64,000 bases of DNA from Methylomonas fluvii (lineage in GTDB: Bacteria > Pseudomonadota > Gammaproteobacteria > Methylococcales > Methylomonadaceae): assembly GCF_014850975.1 (NCBI RefSeq), contig NZ_JACXST010000002.1, positions 1,426,001-1,490,000 on the forward strand, written 5' to 3'. Positions within the stretch are counted from its first letter, which is position 1, and each line of letters begins with the position of its first letter. The position numbers and the translations under genes are program-made. Below are positions 18,147-25,717 of this stretch, piece after piece. The notes beneath the pieces were generated by a model that worked only from the letters and a program-made list of their open reading frames with translations, was not told the origin of the DNA and searched no databases.

Positions 18147-18308
18147 AATGTCGGTTCTCGGACCGACAACCGAGACACTTTCTTTTGCTCCGCCAAAAGA
18201 AAGTATCCAAAGAAAAGGCGGCCCTGATGCCGCTTATTCCCTGCGCTCCTCGCTTTTGAACGGGGTTGCCGAAAGGGGCTTCCTGCCCCTTCGGCAACGA
18301 GCGGCATC
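18147..18308 (-). repeat. Structured repeat, copy A (inverted, variant core)
   Basis: Reading leftward, this copy has an outer stem GATGCCGCT / AGCGGCATC enclosing a hairpin with arms GTTGCCGAA / TTCGGCAAC, then a hairpin with arms ACTTTCTTTTG / CAAAAGAAAGT, then an interlocked pair CTCGG / CCGAG and TGTCGGT / ACCGACA at its end. Outer stem and 3' module match copies B and C; the core between the outer arms differs. Its orientation is opposite to B and C and the same as the nif operon. Confidence 0.8.
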
Positions 18309-18452
18309 CATGCCGCTCCCCTCCGGGCTAATCCCGCAAAAAACTGCGATGCTCGGGGTCGAAATACGGGACCACACCCTTCCCCTGGAAAACAATCTTT
18401 CAATTCGAGAACAGCAATCCAATCCAGCTACACAGAGACGGTGTTCCCCCCC

Positions 18453-18673
18453 TATGCCGCGCCGAGCACCGGAGCGTTTATCGAGAATTGCCCGAAGGGG
18501 CACCGCAGGGATGCGGTGCGTCGGCGGAGGGGCTGGGAAGCCCCTTCTGCCGACCCTCGATAAACGCTCCGGCGCGCAGGATCAAAGCGGCATCGGGGTG
18601 GCTTTTTCTTTGGGTACTTTCTTTTGGCCAAACAAAAGAAAGTACCTCGGCTGTCGGGCCGAGACCCGACATT
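18453..18673 (+). repeat. Structured repeat, copy B (221 bases)
   Basis: Nested arms: ATGCCGC / GCGGCAT (outer), GCGCC / GGCGC, AGCGTTTATCGAG / CTCGATAAACGCT, hairpin GCACCGCA / TGCGGTGC, hairpin GTCGGC / GCCGAC enclosing AGGGGCT / AGCCCCT, then outside the outer stem GGTACTTTCTTTTG / CAAAAGAAAGTACC and an interlocked pair CTCGG / CCGAG with TGTCGGG / CCCGACA. It is largely identical to copy C, and most differences fall in paired positions and preserve pairing. Confidence 0.88.
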
Positions 18674-18714
18674 AAAAAAGCCCTCGCGCCAGCGACACAT
18701 TGTTTAAAATCCGC

Positions 18715-18743
18715 GTGGGCACAAAAACCGTGCCCACCCTACG
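18715..18743. repeat. REP-like palindrome GTGGGCAC / GTGCCCAC
   Basis: Arms CGTGGGCAC and GTGCCCAC flank a 7-base loop, followed by CCTACG. Its GTAGGGT-type flank resembles the larger palindrome at the end of nifE (22029-22084), suggesting one family of extragenic palindromes. Confidence 0.6.
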
Positions 18744-18770
18744 ATCAGCCGAAACTTAAAAACTAAAAAA

Positions 18771-19088
18771 TCAAGCCGCCGCCTTATGCTCATGCGTAAA
18801 ACAATCCTTAGGACACACCTTGGAACACGCCTCGCAACCAATGCAGTCGGCAGCATTTTTCAAGCTCATCACCATGCTGTTATCGTCATCATCCTCAAAG
18901 TCGCCGTAATCGTCGCCAAAATCTTCGGCCGACAACGCTTCGTCTTTTTCGACCAAGTCAAACACATCGCGCGGACAAACTTTGAAACAACGGCCGCAAC
19001 CGATACAAGTACGCTGATTGATGTCGGTAACATAGGACGGTGTCCAGACGGTGCCGCCAAATGTCACGCCGGTTACAAATTCGCTCAT
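18771..19088 (-). CDS. fdxB: Nif-specific ferredoxin III (FdxB)
   Basis: 105 residues with two [4Fe-4S] motifs: CIGCGRCFKVCPRDVF near residue 28 and CIGCEACSKVCPKDC near 82, joined by a very acidic linker (EDFGDDYGDFEDDDD). The opening SEFVTGVTFGGTVWTPSYV is typical of nitrogenase-associated ferredoxin III. It is thought to donate electrons in nitrogenase or cofactor assembly. It lies 9 bases after the CCE_0567-family gene in the same order as in other proteobacterial nifENX clusters. Confidence 0.94.
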   Translation of the reverse strand: MSEFVTGVTFGGTVWTPSYVTDINQRTCIGCGRCFKVCPRDVFDLVEKDEALSAEDFGDDYGDFEDDDDNSMVMSLKNAADCIGCEACSKVCPKDCFTHEHKAAA

Positions 19089-19097
19089 GATCGTCTC

Positions 19098-19316
19098 CTA
19101 AGCCGTTTCTTTGCTGGCAGCCAAAAATTTCTTGTTGGCATCATCCCAGGCTTTGCACGCATCGTAAGTGGCTTGCGCAATGCCCATCAGCTCGCCATAG
19201 GCATCCGGCAATCTGTCTTCGATCAAATCGTGCAATACCGAGGCAGCCTCGCTAGCAATGCGCTTGGCTTTCTTCACGTCTTTTTCCAATACTTTCAGTT
19301 CTTCGTCGCTCATCAT
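19098..19316 (-). CDS. CCE_0567-family small helical protein (DUF683)
   Basis: 72 residues, two long helices (DEELKVLEKDVKKAKRIASE ... DRLPDAYGELMGIAQATYDA), matching the small nif-associated CCE_0567/DUF683 family found between the NifX-associated protein and ferredoxin III. GAGG precedes two adjacent ATG codons; the second (19313) has better spacing. Function is not established for the family; its constant place points to cofactor assembly or electron transfer. Confidence 0.88.
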   Translation of the reverse strand: MMSDEELKVLEKDVKKAKRIASEAASVLHDLIEDRLPDAYGELMGIAQATYDACKAWDDANKKFLAASKETA

Positions 19317-19321
19317 TCACC

Positions 19322-19795
19322 TCAAGCTTCGGCTACTTCTCTATAGGTTGTGATCAAACCCAGCGCTTTCTCAACCGTTGCATCGGTTTTGGATGCTAGA
19401 TCTTCCAGACTGGGAAATCCAAATCGGTGCACATCACGCAAGACTTTATCCACCACGATCAATTTACCGACCAGTACCAAAGCCCGGCCGAAACCTTCGT
19501 GGGTGATGTTGATGACCGGCACGGCCATCAAGCCGCCTTTCTTCTCGATCAACGAAGCGATGGAGTTGTAATAGGCTTTGACCCGCGCCAAGGTAATTTC
19601 ATCCGGGTCGCCGATTATCGGAATCTCACGTTTACGTTCTTTGGTCATCACCAAAGGATCGATAATCTTTTCTTCCGACCAGCCTTCGTAAGTGTCGTAG
19701 GTATCGAGTGCGCGCAATTGTTTGACCATCTCGACGACGATTTCCGAGTTCATGAACGGGTCGCCTGCTTCGACGACTAATGCGGGTTGGGCCAT
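19322..19795 (-). CDS. NifX-associated nitrogen fixation protein (DUF269)
   Basis: 157 residues with the DUF269 pattern: RALDTYDTYEGWSEEKIIDP near residue 28, GDPDEITLARVKAYYNSIA near 62 and GFGRALVLVGKLIVVDK near 105. The family sits directly after nifX in most nifENX operons. Here a 347-base gap with repeat copy C separates it from nifX, so the usual tight spacing is broken. Biochemical role unknown; probably FeMo-cofactor maturation. Confidence 0.93.
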   Translation of the reverse strand: MAQPALVVEAGDPFMNSEIVVEMVKQLRALDTYDTYEGWSEEKIIDPLVMTKERKREIPIIGDPDEITLARVKAYYNSIASLIEKKGGLMAVPVINITHEGFGRALVLVGKLIVVDKVLRDVHRFGFPSLEDLASKTDATVEKALGLITTYREVAEA

Positions 19796-20142
19796 GGTGG
19801 TTCTCCTAATTTAGTGTTTGATCAATTTGAATACTTTTAATCGCGCTAGGCGCTAAATCCCGTATGCCGCGCCGAGCACCGTAGCGTTTATCGAGAATTG
19901 CCCGAAGGGGTGCGGCAAGGATGCCGCACGTCGGCGGAGGGGCAGGGAAGCCCCTTCTGCCGACCCTCGATAAACGCTTCGGCGCGCAGGATCAAAGCGG
20001 CATTTCGGGTGTCGTTTCTTTTGGATACTTTTCTTTGGACAAGCAAAGAAAAGTATCGCGGTCGTCGGTCCGCGAACCGACATTAAAATCAGTCGTCGCG
20101 TCAGCAACACAAAAATCTGGCCGTTAAGTAGCCGCGGCAAAA
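19796..20142. other. 347-base gap between nifX and the NifX-associated gene
   Basis: Contains repeat copy C (19863-20084) and short flanks. I see no gene, sigma-54 box or terminator with a U-run. Polarity on downstream genes would depend on how the repeat folds in the transcript. Confidence 0.65.
19863..20084 (+). repeat. Structured repeat, copy C (222 bases)
   Basis: Same plan and orientation as copy B. Substitutions relative to B keep the pairing: hairpin GTGCGGCA / TGCCGCAC replaces GCACCGCA / TGCGGTGC; GATACTTTTCTTTG / CAAAGAAAAGTATC replaces GGTACTTTCTTTTG / CAAAAGAAAGTACC; CGCGG / CCGCG replaces CTCGG / CCGAG; GTCGGT / ACCGAC replaces GTCGGG / CCCGAC. The 13-base AGCGTTTATCGAG stem is unchanged. 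Confidence 0.88.
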
Positions 20143-20574
20143 TCATTCATCCCACCCCTCTTCTTCCATCGCGTTAAACCGCTCCGGATTGGGGCCTTTG
20201 TGTAGGTTGATAGCTTTGGCCAGCCAACTGGATGGGCCGGCTTTCATTTCGGCCTGTAAATCCGCGATCAGATCCTTGACGGTGCTGCCTTCGTGGACTT
20301 TGATCGGCTGAATGCCTTGCGCGACGATTTGTTTCACTGCCGAGGCACCAATGGCCAGGCAATACACGGCCGCGCAGCCTTCCAGCAATTGAATCTTCAC
20401 CGATAGCTTGTCTTCGTTACCGTCCTGCGCGAGTTCGCCAAATTGCGCGGCTTCCATGAATTCGGACTGCTCCGGATCCACTGCGTAGACAGCAAACGAT
20501 TTGGCTGAGCCAAAATGCTGGTCGACGTGCACCATGTCGGTAGTGGCAAATGCGACTTTAATAGCGGTTTCCAT
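20143..20574 (-). CDS. nifX: NifX, FeMo-cofactor carrier/assembly protein
   Basis: About 143 residues from the ATG at 20574, chosen because AGAGG stands six bases before it and homologues start just ahead of IKVAFATTDMVHVDQHFGSA. The body is a dinitrogenase iron-molybdenum cofactor binding fold (NifX/NifB-C-terminal type) ending in a tail with WLAKAINLHKGPNPERFN. NifX binds NifB-co and the VK-cluster in transfer to NifEN. It follows nifN by 44 bases. Confidence 0.93.
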   Translation of the reverse strand: METAIKVAFATTDMVHVDQHFGSAKSFAVYAVDPEQSEFMEAAQFGELAQDGNEDKLSVKIQLLEGCAAVYCLAIGASAVKQIVAQGIQPIKVHEGSTVKDLIADLQAEMKAGPSSWLAKAINLHKGPNPERFNAMEEEGWDE

Positions 20575-20618
20575 AGGCATCCTCTGTTCGTGGGTATGCA
20601 AAACGTGTATGCGGCGGG

Positions 20619-22016
20619 CTAATGACATGACGGCGAGCACGCTTGACGTTCGGATTCGGGTTTTTGCGCATACGGCGAGTAGTACGGTTCGATCTCCTCG
20701 TGGGCAAAGTTGATCACCAAATTGGCTAAATCAAACAAGGTTTGCCGAGTGCCGCGATAGCCTATCCAGGTTTTTTGATAACCGCCGATGATGTCGTACA
20801 ACGGAAAACCGATGCGCAGGATTGGTATCCCCAAGCGTTCGGCGCTAGCCACGGCATGCGAGTTACCGATCAGCAATTGCGCCTTGCGTTCCTTAGCCAT
20901 TATTTCCAAGTCTTCCAGGTCGCCGATTTTGATGCTGTCCACCGGTGCCGTTGCCAGCACCGGGGTATTGCCGGCACAGATGGCTGTGACCACTTCCGCA
21001 CCCATGCCTTGTACCAAATGAATCAGGGCATTGAGTTGATCTGGATCGGCGGCAATCGCTACCCGCAGTTGGCCCAGCATGAAGTGAGTATCGAGCATGG
21101 CGTCTTGCAATTGCGCGCGCTGCCGTTCAATCTTTTGCGGCACTGGCACTTCGCTGATGTCCGCTAGCGCAGTAATCAAGGCGTCGTTAGCCTGGAGACC
21201 GTAAAGATGATCGAAATAGAAACTGGGGACGCCGGTTTTTTCCTGCAACAGCTCCCCGGACTTGCGTAAGGAGGAGCCGATTATCAAGCTGGCTTTCGCT
21301 TCACCCAAAGTCGCCAGCTCCGACACTGGCGTACCGCCGATGGTCACCGGCGAAAAGTCGTCGTCGGTTAGGCTGCCGTCCAGAGAGTCGGACAAGTCCG
21401 GCACCAGCACGGGGCGTAAATTGAACTGTTCGATCAAATCGCGCAGCGCTTCCAGATCGCCGGGCGTCAACATGGGGCTAACCAAACAATTGACCTGGCG
21501 CTGGCGATTGCCCGGCTTGGTCCCAGCAGTTTCCGCGTCGGGCACCAGGGCTTTGACGATTTCGTAAATGGTCGCCGCATAGCCGGTTTCCACACAACCG
21601 GTGAAATCGGGCGTGTTCACCGCGACCAACGCCACGTGCGCGTATTCTGGGTAACGCTCGCGAAACTCACGGACGTTACGATGCACGTCGCAGCCTTGGG
21701 TTTCCGCTAATCCGGTGGTCAGGACCGCAATCAAGGCCGGGTTGGATTTTTCGGCAATCGCTTTGATGCCTTCAATGACATTTTCGTCGGCACCCAACAC
21801 GGAGCTGGCTTGATCCATCGCGGTGGTTTGCAACGGAATCGGCTCGCGAAAATGCCGCACGAAGAACACCTTGGCAAACGCGGTGCAACCTTGCGAGCCA
21901 TGCAGCATCGGAATCGCCCGATCAAAACCCAGGCAAGCCAGGGAACCGCCGGTAGGTTGGCTGGCCTTTAGCGGATTGACCGATAGGGCCTTGTTGCGTT
22001 TGACGATGTCGGCCAT
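20619..22016 (-). CDS. nifN: Nitrogenase cofactor scaffold subunit NifN
   Basis: 465 residues from ATG at 22016, taken because homologues begin close to the MADIVKRNKALSVNPLK segment and GGGG precedes it; further upstream the frame overlaps nifE. Motifs: GGSLACLGFDRAIPMLHGSQ near residue 24, GCTAFAKVFFVRHFREPIP, and LTTGLAETQGCDV near 110, all typical of NifN. With NifE it forms the NifE2N2 scaffold where the FeMo-cofactor precursor matures. Gap to nifE is two bases, indicating coupled translation. Confidence 0.96.
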   Translation of the reverse strand: MADIVKRNKALSVNPLKASQPTGGSLACLGFDRAIPMLHGSQGCTAFAKVFFVRHFREPIPLQTTAMDQASSVLGADENVIEGIKAIAEKSNPALIAVLTTGLAETQGCDVHRNVREFRERYPEYAHVALVAVNTPDFTGCVETGYAATIYEIVKALVPDAETAGTKPGNRQRQVNCLVSPMLTPGDLEALRDLIEQFNLRPVLVPDLSDSLDGSLTDDDFSPVTIGGTPVSELATLGEAKASLIIGSSLRKSGELLQEKTGVPSFYFDHLYGLQANDALITALADISEVPVPQKIERQRAQLQDAMLDTHFMLGQLRVAIAADPDQLNALIHLVQGMGAEVVTAICAGNTPVLATAPVDSIKIGDLEDLEIMAKERKAQLLIGNSHAVASAERLGIPILRIGFPLYDIIGGYQKTWIGYRGTRQTLFDLANLVINFAHEEIEPYYSPYAQKPESERQACSPSCH

Positions 22017-22018
22017 GG

Positions 22019-23497
22019 CTACCCCGCAGTAGGGTACGCATTGCGTACCGGGTTTGCTGAAGCGGTACGCGGTGCGTACCCTACGTTTTCGATCACCGCG
22101 GCCGATTTTTTCAGCCCGCCAGTCCGCCAGGGTGGTGTCGCCCGCACGGCTTCCCAAACCGGGCTTTCCAGGGTTAAGGCCAGCTGCCGGACCAGTTCCA
22201 ACATGCCTTGATAACCTTCGTAACCGAATTCACGCTCTTGGTTGATGTCCAGGAACGGAATCCGCGCTTTCAACGCGGTATACATATTCCGGCCGCCGGC
22301 GATCAGGATGTCGGCTTTGTAATCGGCGACAACTTTTAACAAGGCTTTCGGGCTGCCGTCTTCGATCATCAGCGTGTCTTCGCCCATTAATTCGCGAATC
22401 CGCGCTTTGTCTTCCTCGGTGGATTTCTTGGTGCCGGTGGCCACGACCACCATCCCCAAATCCTGCAGTGCCGAAATCACCGACCAGCTTTTCACGCCGC
22501 CGGTAAACAACAATACCCGTTTGCCTTTTAGCCTTTCTCTCCAGGGCGCTAGTGCTTCGCGGATGCGATTTTCCTCGCGGGCGATGATGGCTTCGGTGCG
22601 TTCGATTAAATCAGGATCGTTGATGACTCGGGCGAAGTCGCGCAAAGCCTGGCTGGTATCGGTAATGCCGTAAAAACTGCCTTCGAACCAGGGCGTACCA
22701 TAGCTTTGTTGCAGCTTGCGGGCCACGTTGACCATGGCTTTGGAGCAGACCATCATGTTGACCTCGGCCTTGTGCATGGTTTGCACTTCGCGGAAACGGG
22801 CGTCTCCGGACAGGGTGCACAATACCCGCAGACCCATTTCGTCCAGAAGCGGCAACACATGCCAGAACTCACCGGCGATGTTGTATTCCCCGACCAGATT
22901 GACGTCGTGCACCTTGATACCGGGCCGTTCTGTACCGGGCGGCAACGGGTCGGGATCACGGGTGCCAATCACGTGATTGACCATCGCGTCGCCGGCGATG
23001 CGGTTACCCAGGTTTTTGGTGCCGTAGAAGCCGGCGCAATCGATGGGTACCACTGGCACACCCCAGCGTTCGGCGGCGGATTTGCAAGTGGCGTTGATGT
23101 CGTCACCGACCAAGGCCGGCACGCAAGTGTTATAAATAAACACCGCCGGCGGATTGTAGGTTTCGATGGCTTGTTTGATGGCGTGAAACAGGCGCTTTTC
23201 GCTACGTCCCATCACCACGTCTTGCTCGGTCAAATCGGTGGTCATACCAATCCGATACAGCTCCGAACCGGAAGAGCGGGTACCGCGGTTGTCCCAGGAG
23301 CTACCAGCGCAGGCGATGGGACCGTGAACAATGTGAGCGACGTCGGCGATCGGTAATAGTGCAATCTGTGCACCATCGAAGGCACATCCGCCCGCCGCCG
23401 AACCGGGTTTGGGTTTGGCGCAGCCGGACTTTTCCTTTTTGTTATGCTCGCAAGCCGGTTCGTCCAGCAGTTCCGCAATGTCTTTGGTCGATTTCAT
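22019..23497 (-). CDS. nifE: Nitrogenase cofactor scaffold subunit NifE
   Basis: 492 residues with NifE hallmarks: [20 protein letters not shown] near residue 36, [15 protein letters not shown] near 58, [14 protein letters not shown] near 120 and [17 protein letters not shown] near 155. The last 20 or so residues (after AAVIEN) are encoded by a 56-base palindrome and look unrelated to the family, an appended tail. First gene of the leftward nif accessory transcript, behind a sigma-54 promoter and a NifA site. Confidence 0.96.
   Translation of the reverse strand: MKSTKDIAELLDEPACEHNKKEKSGCAKPKPGSAAGGCAFDGAQIALLPIADVAHIVHGPIACAGSSWDNRGTRSSGSELYRIGMTTDLTEQDVVMGRSEKRLFHAIKQAIETYNPPAVFIYNTCVPALVGDDINATCKSAAERWGVPVVPIDCAGFYGTKNLGNRIAGDAMVNHVIGTRDPDPLPPGTERPGIKVHDVNLVGEYNIAGEFWHVLPLLDEMGLRVLCTLSGDARFREVQTMHKAEVNMMVCSKAMVNVARKLQQSYGTPWFEGSFYGITDTSQALRDFARVINDPDLIERTEAIIAREENRIREALAPWRERLKGKRVLLFTGGVKSWSVISALQDLGMVVVATGTKKSTEEDKARIRELMGEDTLMIEDGSPKALLKVVADYKADILIAGGRNMYTALKARIPFLDINQEREFGYEGYQGMLELVRQLALTLESPVWEAVRATPPWRTGGLKKSAAVIENVGYAPRTASANPVRNAYPTAG
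22029..22084. repeat. REP-like palindrome inside the 3' end of nifE
   Basis: Outer arms GTAGGGTACGCA / TGCGTACCCTAC (12 bases) and inner arms GCGTACC / GGTACGC. It occupies the last codons of nifE, 8 bases before the stop, so it is translated into the C-terminal tail. Sequence type resembles the palindrome at 18715-18743. Confidence 0.8.
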
Positions 23498-23527
23498 AAC
23501 ACAACCTCACGTTTTTATTAATGCTTT

Positions 23528-23544
23528 TGCAACGGTTGTGCCAA
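23528..23544 (-). promoter_or_regulatory. Sigma-54 (RpoN) promoter of nifE
   Basis: On the leftward strand the sequence is TTGGCAC-AACCG-TTGCA, a near-perfect -24/-12 element with the GG and GC exactly 10 bases apart. It lies about 30 bases before the nifE ATG and is preceded by a NifA-type activator site, as expected for a nif operon. Confidence 0.9.
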
Positions 23545-23587
23545 CTTATAAACGCTTGAATTTTCTATGCTTTGAGCCAAGCTCATT

Positions 23588-23603
23588 TGTAGCAAACCCG
23601 ACA
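23588..23603. promoter_or_regulatory. NifA upstream activator site (TGT-N10-ACA)
   Basis: TGT-AGCAAACCCG-ACA matches the NifA consensus exactly. It is about 45 bases upstream of the -24 element, closer than the usual 80-150, but the combination with a strong sigma-54 box makes it credible. Confidence 0.72.
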
Positions 23604-23713
23604 ATCGACCGCTGGCGCCAAACAAAATATTGTCTGAGTTAGCCCGACCGCCGGGACCGGATTTATACTTTGCTCGCCAAGCAGCACTCCCCTACCGTTC
23701 ACCATCGAGAACT

Positions 23714-24571
23714 ATGACCTCTAAGCCCAAACGCCAGCACCGCTACAATCAAGGCAGGACACTGTCCGCGTGGCGCGAGGCGCTGAACCAAATCGTGTTT
23801 GGTTCAGAAACCGCCGCCGGGCGGCGCTTCGATATCGCCTTGATCGTGGCAATTTTGCTGAGCATCCTGGTGGTGATGCTGGACAGTGTCGCCGACTTTC
23901 AACAACGCTACGCGACGGCGGTGTTCTGGGCGGAATGGCTGTTTACCGGTTTGTTTACGTTGGAGTACGCGCTCCGTTTGATTTGCGTGCGTCGCCCTTG
24001 GCTGTATGCACGCAGCTTTTTCGGGATTGTTGACTTGTTATCGATACTGCCGGCTTACCTGGGCTTGCTGCTACCCGGCTCGGAATATATGCTGACTTTG
24101 CGGATTTTGCGGCTGTTACGGATTTTCCGGGTACTGAAGCTTTCCGAATATCTGGAAGAAGCCGACATTCTGGTGGTGGCTTTGGTGAATAGCCTGCGAA
24201 AAATCACCGTGTTTTTATACGCGGTGCTGACCCTGGTAGTGGTATTCGGCACTTTGATGTATGTGGTGGAAGGTCCGGCCGCCGGCTTTACCAGCATCCC
24301 GAAAGCCGTGTACTGGGCCATCGTCACTATCACCACGGTCGGTTACGGCGACATCGCGCCGAAAACGCCGGTAGGGCAAATGATCGCTTCGACCATTATG
24401 ATCATGGGTTACGGCATCATTGCGGTGCCGACCGGCATTTATAGCGCCGAATTACTGAACACCCGCAAAAACCAAAATCTGGATAACCGCGCTTGCCGAA
24501 ATTGCGGCGCCGCCAGCCACGATTTCGACGCGGCGCATTGCAAGTATTGTGGGCATCGCTTGGACGAATAG
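23714..24571 (+). CDS. Voltage-gated potassium channel with C-terminal zinc ribbon
   Basis: 285 residues from ATG 23714 (an upstream TTG at 23630 would overlap the nif activator region less plausibly). Six-helix ion-channel layout: S1 near 40-58, S4-like LRILRLLRIFRVLKL at 129-143 and the potassium selectivity filter TTVGYGD at 207-213 between S5 and S6. After S6 there is a short tail with CRNCG (261-264) and CKYCG (276-279), a zinc-ribbon pair ending HRLDE. Transports K+ across the inner membrane. Divergent from nifE; no functional link is evident. Confidence 0.9.
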   Translation: MTSKPKRQHRYNQGRTLSAWREALNQIVFGSETAAGRRFDIALIVAILLSILVVMLDSVADFQQRYATAVFWAEWLFTGLFTLEYALRLICVRRPWLYARSFFGIVDLLSILPAYLGLLLPGSEYMLTLRILRLLRIFRVLKLSEYLEEADILVVALVNSLRKITVFLYAVLTLVVVFGTLMYVVEGPAAGFTSIPKAVYWAIVTITTVGYGDIAPKTPVGQMIASTIMIMGYGIIAVPTGIYSAELLNTRKNQNLDNRACRNCGAASHDFDAAHCKYCGHRLDE

Positions 24572-24614
24572 TGGTTGCGCTAACCGTTAAACCACCTATA
24601 ACGCAACACGACTA

Positions 24615-25412
24615 ATGCTGGAAGAGTTTTGGCATTATTTGGGCGTGCGCACCGCCAGCCGCGAAGCGCGCTTATTGGGTTACGCTCGGGAAATGGCCGC
24701 TTTGCAAGTCCGGCACCGCCGCTGTCGCCAAGCCTGGCGCCCACATATCCAAGCCACTCAACAGGCATTGCTGAGTGCCGCACAATTGCTAGGCGATAAG
24801 GGTGGCACTGCCCTGATTATCGGCGGCGGTAGCGCACACGATCTACCCATCCCCGAGTTATTGCAGCATTTCGATCAGATAGTGTTGCTGGACATCGCCT
24901 TTACTTACCCAAGCCGACGCCTTGCCAAATATTGGCCAAACCGGGTGTTTTGTCATCCGCATGACGCCACCGGCATCGTGGACTGGCTGGCTCAGCATCG
25001 GCAAATACCGCCAGCAGCGTTGGTGCAGAATCCCATAGCACCCAAGTTAGCGGTCAAACCGCGTTGGGTCGCGTCGGTCAATTGCCTGACACAATTGCCT
25101 TTGCTTCCGCTGGACTGGTTGGCAAATACCGCCGACGAGCCTCGGCAATTGGAAGCTTTCGGCCGGGCCTTGATGCTCGCCCATTTAAACACGTTGGATA
25201 ACTGGCAAACGCCGGTTTGTCTGATCACGGAAATTGCAGATCAACGCCATAGCCGCGCCGGCTTGCTTGACCGAACAGATTACTGGCCCGTTTTGAGTGC
25301 CTATATTCAAAATGCCGATCAATTGGCCAGCTGGGATTGGCTGGTCAATCCACCAGGTGAATTGCTGGAAGGGGGTTGGGAATCGCGAACAGTGGCGGCC
25401 TATTTGAAATAG
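24615..25412 (+). CDS. Conserved hypothetical protein, Rossmann-like (265 aa)
   Basis: Not firmly recognised. Residues near 65-100 have a nucleotide-binding-like pattern (GGTALIIGGGSAHDLPIPEL followed by FDQIVLLDIAF) that resembles motif I and motif II of a class I methyltransferase. Later motifs do not settle it. It has no signal peptide or membrane helix and lies 43 bases after the potassium channel on the same strand. A SAM-dependent enzyme is possible. Confidence 0.65.
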   Translation: MLEEFWHYLGVRTASREARLLGYAREMAALQVRHRRCRQAWRPHIQATQQALLSAAQLLGDKGGTALIIGGGSAHDLPIPELLQHFDQIVLLDIAFTYPSRRLAKYWPNRVFCHPHDATGIVDWLAQHRQIPPAALVQNPIAPKLAVKPRWVASVNCLTQLPLLPLDWLANTADEPRQLEAFGRALMLAHLNTLDNWQTPVCLITEIADQRHSRAGLLDRTDYWPVLSAYIQNADQLASWDWLVNPPGELLEGGWESRTVAAYLK

Positions 25413-25508
25413 ACTGCTATGCCCTATGCGAGAATCAAGTTCGCTCACACAGAACAGAAAACAGCCGAATCGCCGCCTGGCAACGATCCGGCACTTTGAC
25501 TTAGGCCA

Positions 25509-25709
25509 TCAGAACGCGCAGCCCGATTTAACCCCAAGCTTTTTCAGAATAATCGCCAGCGGACAAAAACCGCTGAACGACGCCTGCAGAAGATTGGCGC
25601 CCACAAACGCGGTAAACCACAGCCAATTCGGCGAATGCCAGTGAGCCAGCGCCAGACTGATCAGAACGAACGAGCCGGCAAACGCCATTACCAGACGATC
25701 AATAGACAT
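25509..25709 (-). CDS. Small DUF2892 membrane protein
   Basis: 66 residues with two hydrophobic helices and the [20 protein letters not shown] ending typical of DUF2892/YgaP-type membrane domains, which often accompany rhodanese or sulfur-oxidation proteins. It starts 8 bases after the sulfide:quinone-type oxidoreductase stop on the same strand, so co-transcription is likely and fits a sulfur-related role. Confidence 0.8.
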   Translation of the reverse strand: MSIDRLVMAFAGSFVLISLALAHWHSPNWLWFTAFVGANLLQASFSGFCPLAIILKKLGVKSGCAF

Positions 25710-25717
25710 ATAGCCTC

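Larger units (their letters stand above)
18091..18770. other. 680-base intergenic region filled with structured repeats
   Basis: The gap between fdxB and the [2Fe-2S] ferredoxin gene holds repeat copy A (18147-18308, inverted), a short non-repetitive spacer (18309-18452), repeat copy B (18453-18673) and a short palindrome (18715-18743). Open frames running through it on both strands follow the palindromic arms and carry no recognisable domain, so I annotate no gene. No sigma-54 box with the right spacing was found. Confidence 0.7.

Noticed and set aside
18722..18738. Sigma-54-like GGGCACG-N4-TTGTG on the leftward strand before the ferredoxin gene
   Set aside because: The critical GC of the -12 box is GT and the match lies entirely inside a REP-like palindrome.
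18148..18766. Open frames of 60-175 codons on both strands between fdxB and the [2Fe-2S] ferredoxin
   Set aside because: They run through the palindromic arms of the structured repeats, appear in mirrored versions on both strands and recur in copy C; no domain, ribosome site or codon bias supports translation.
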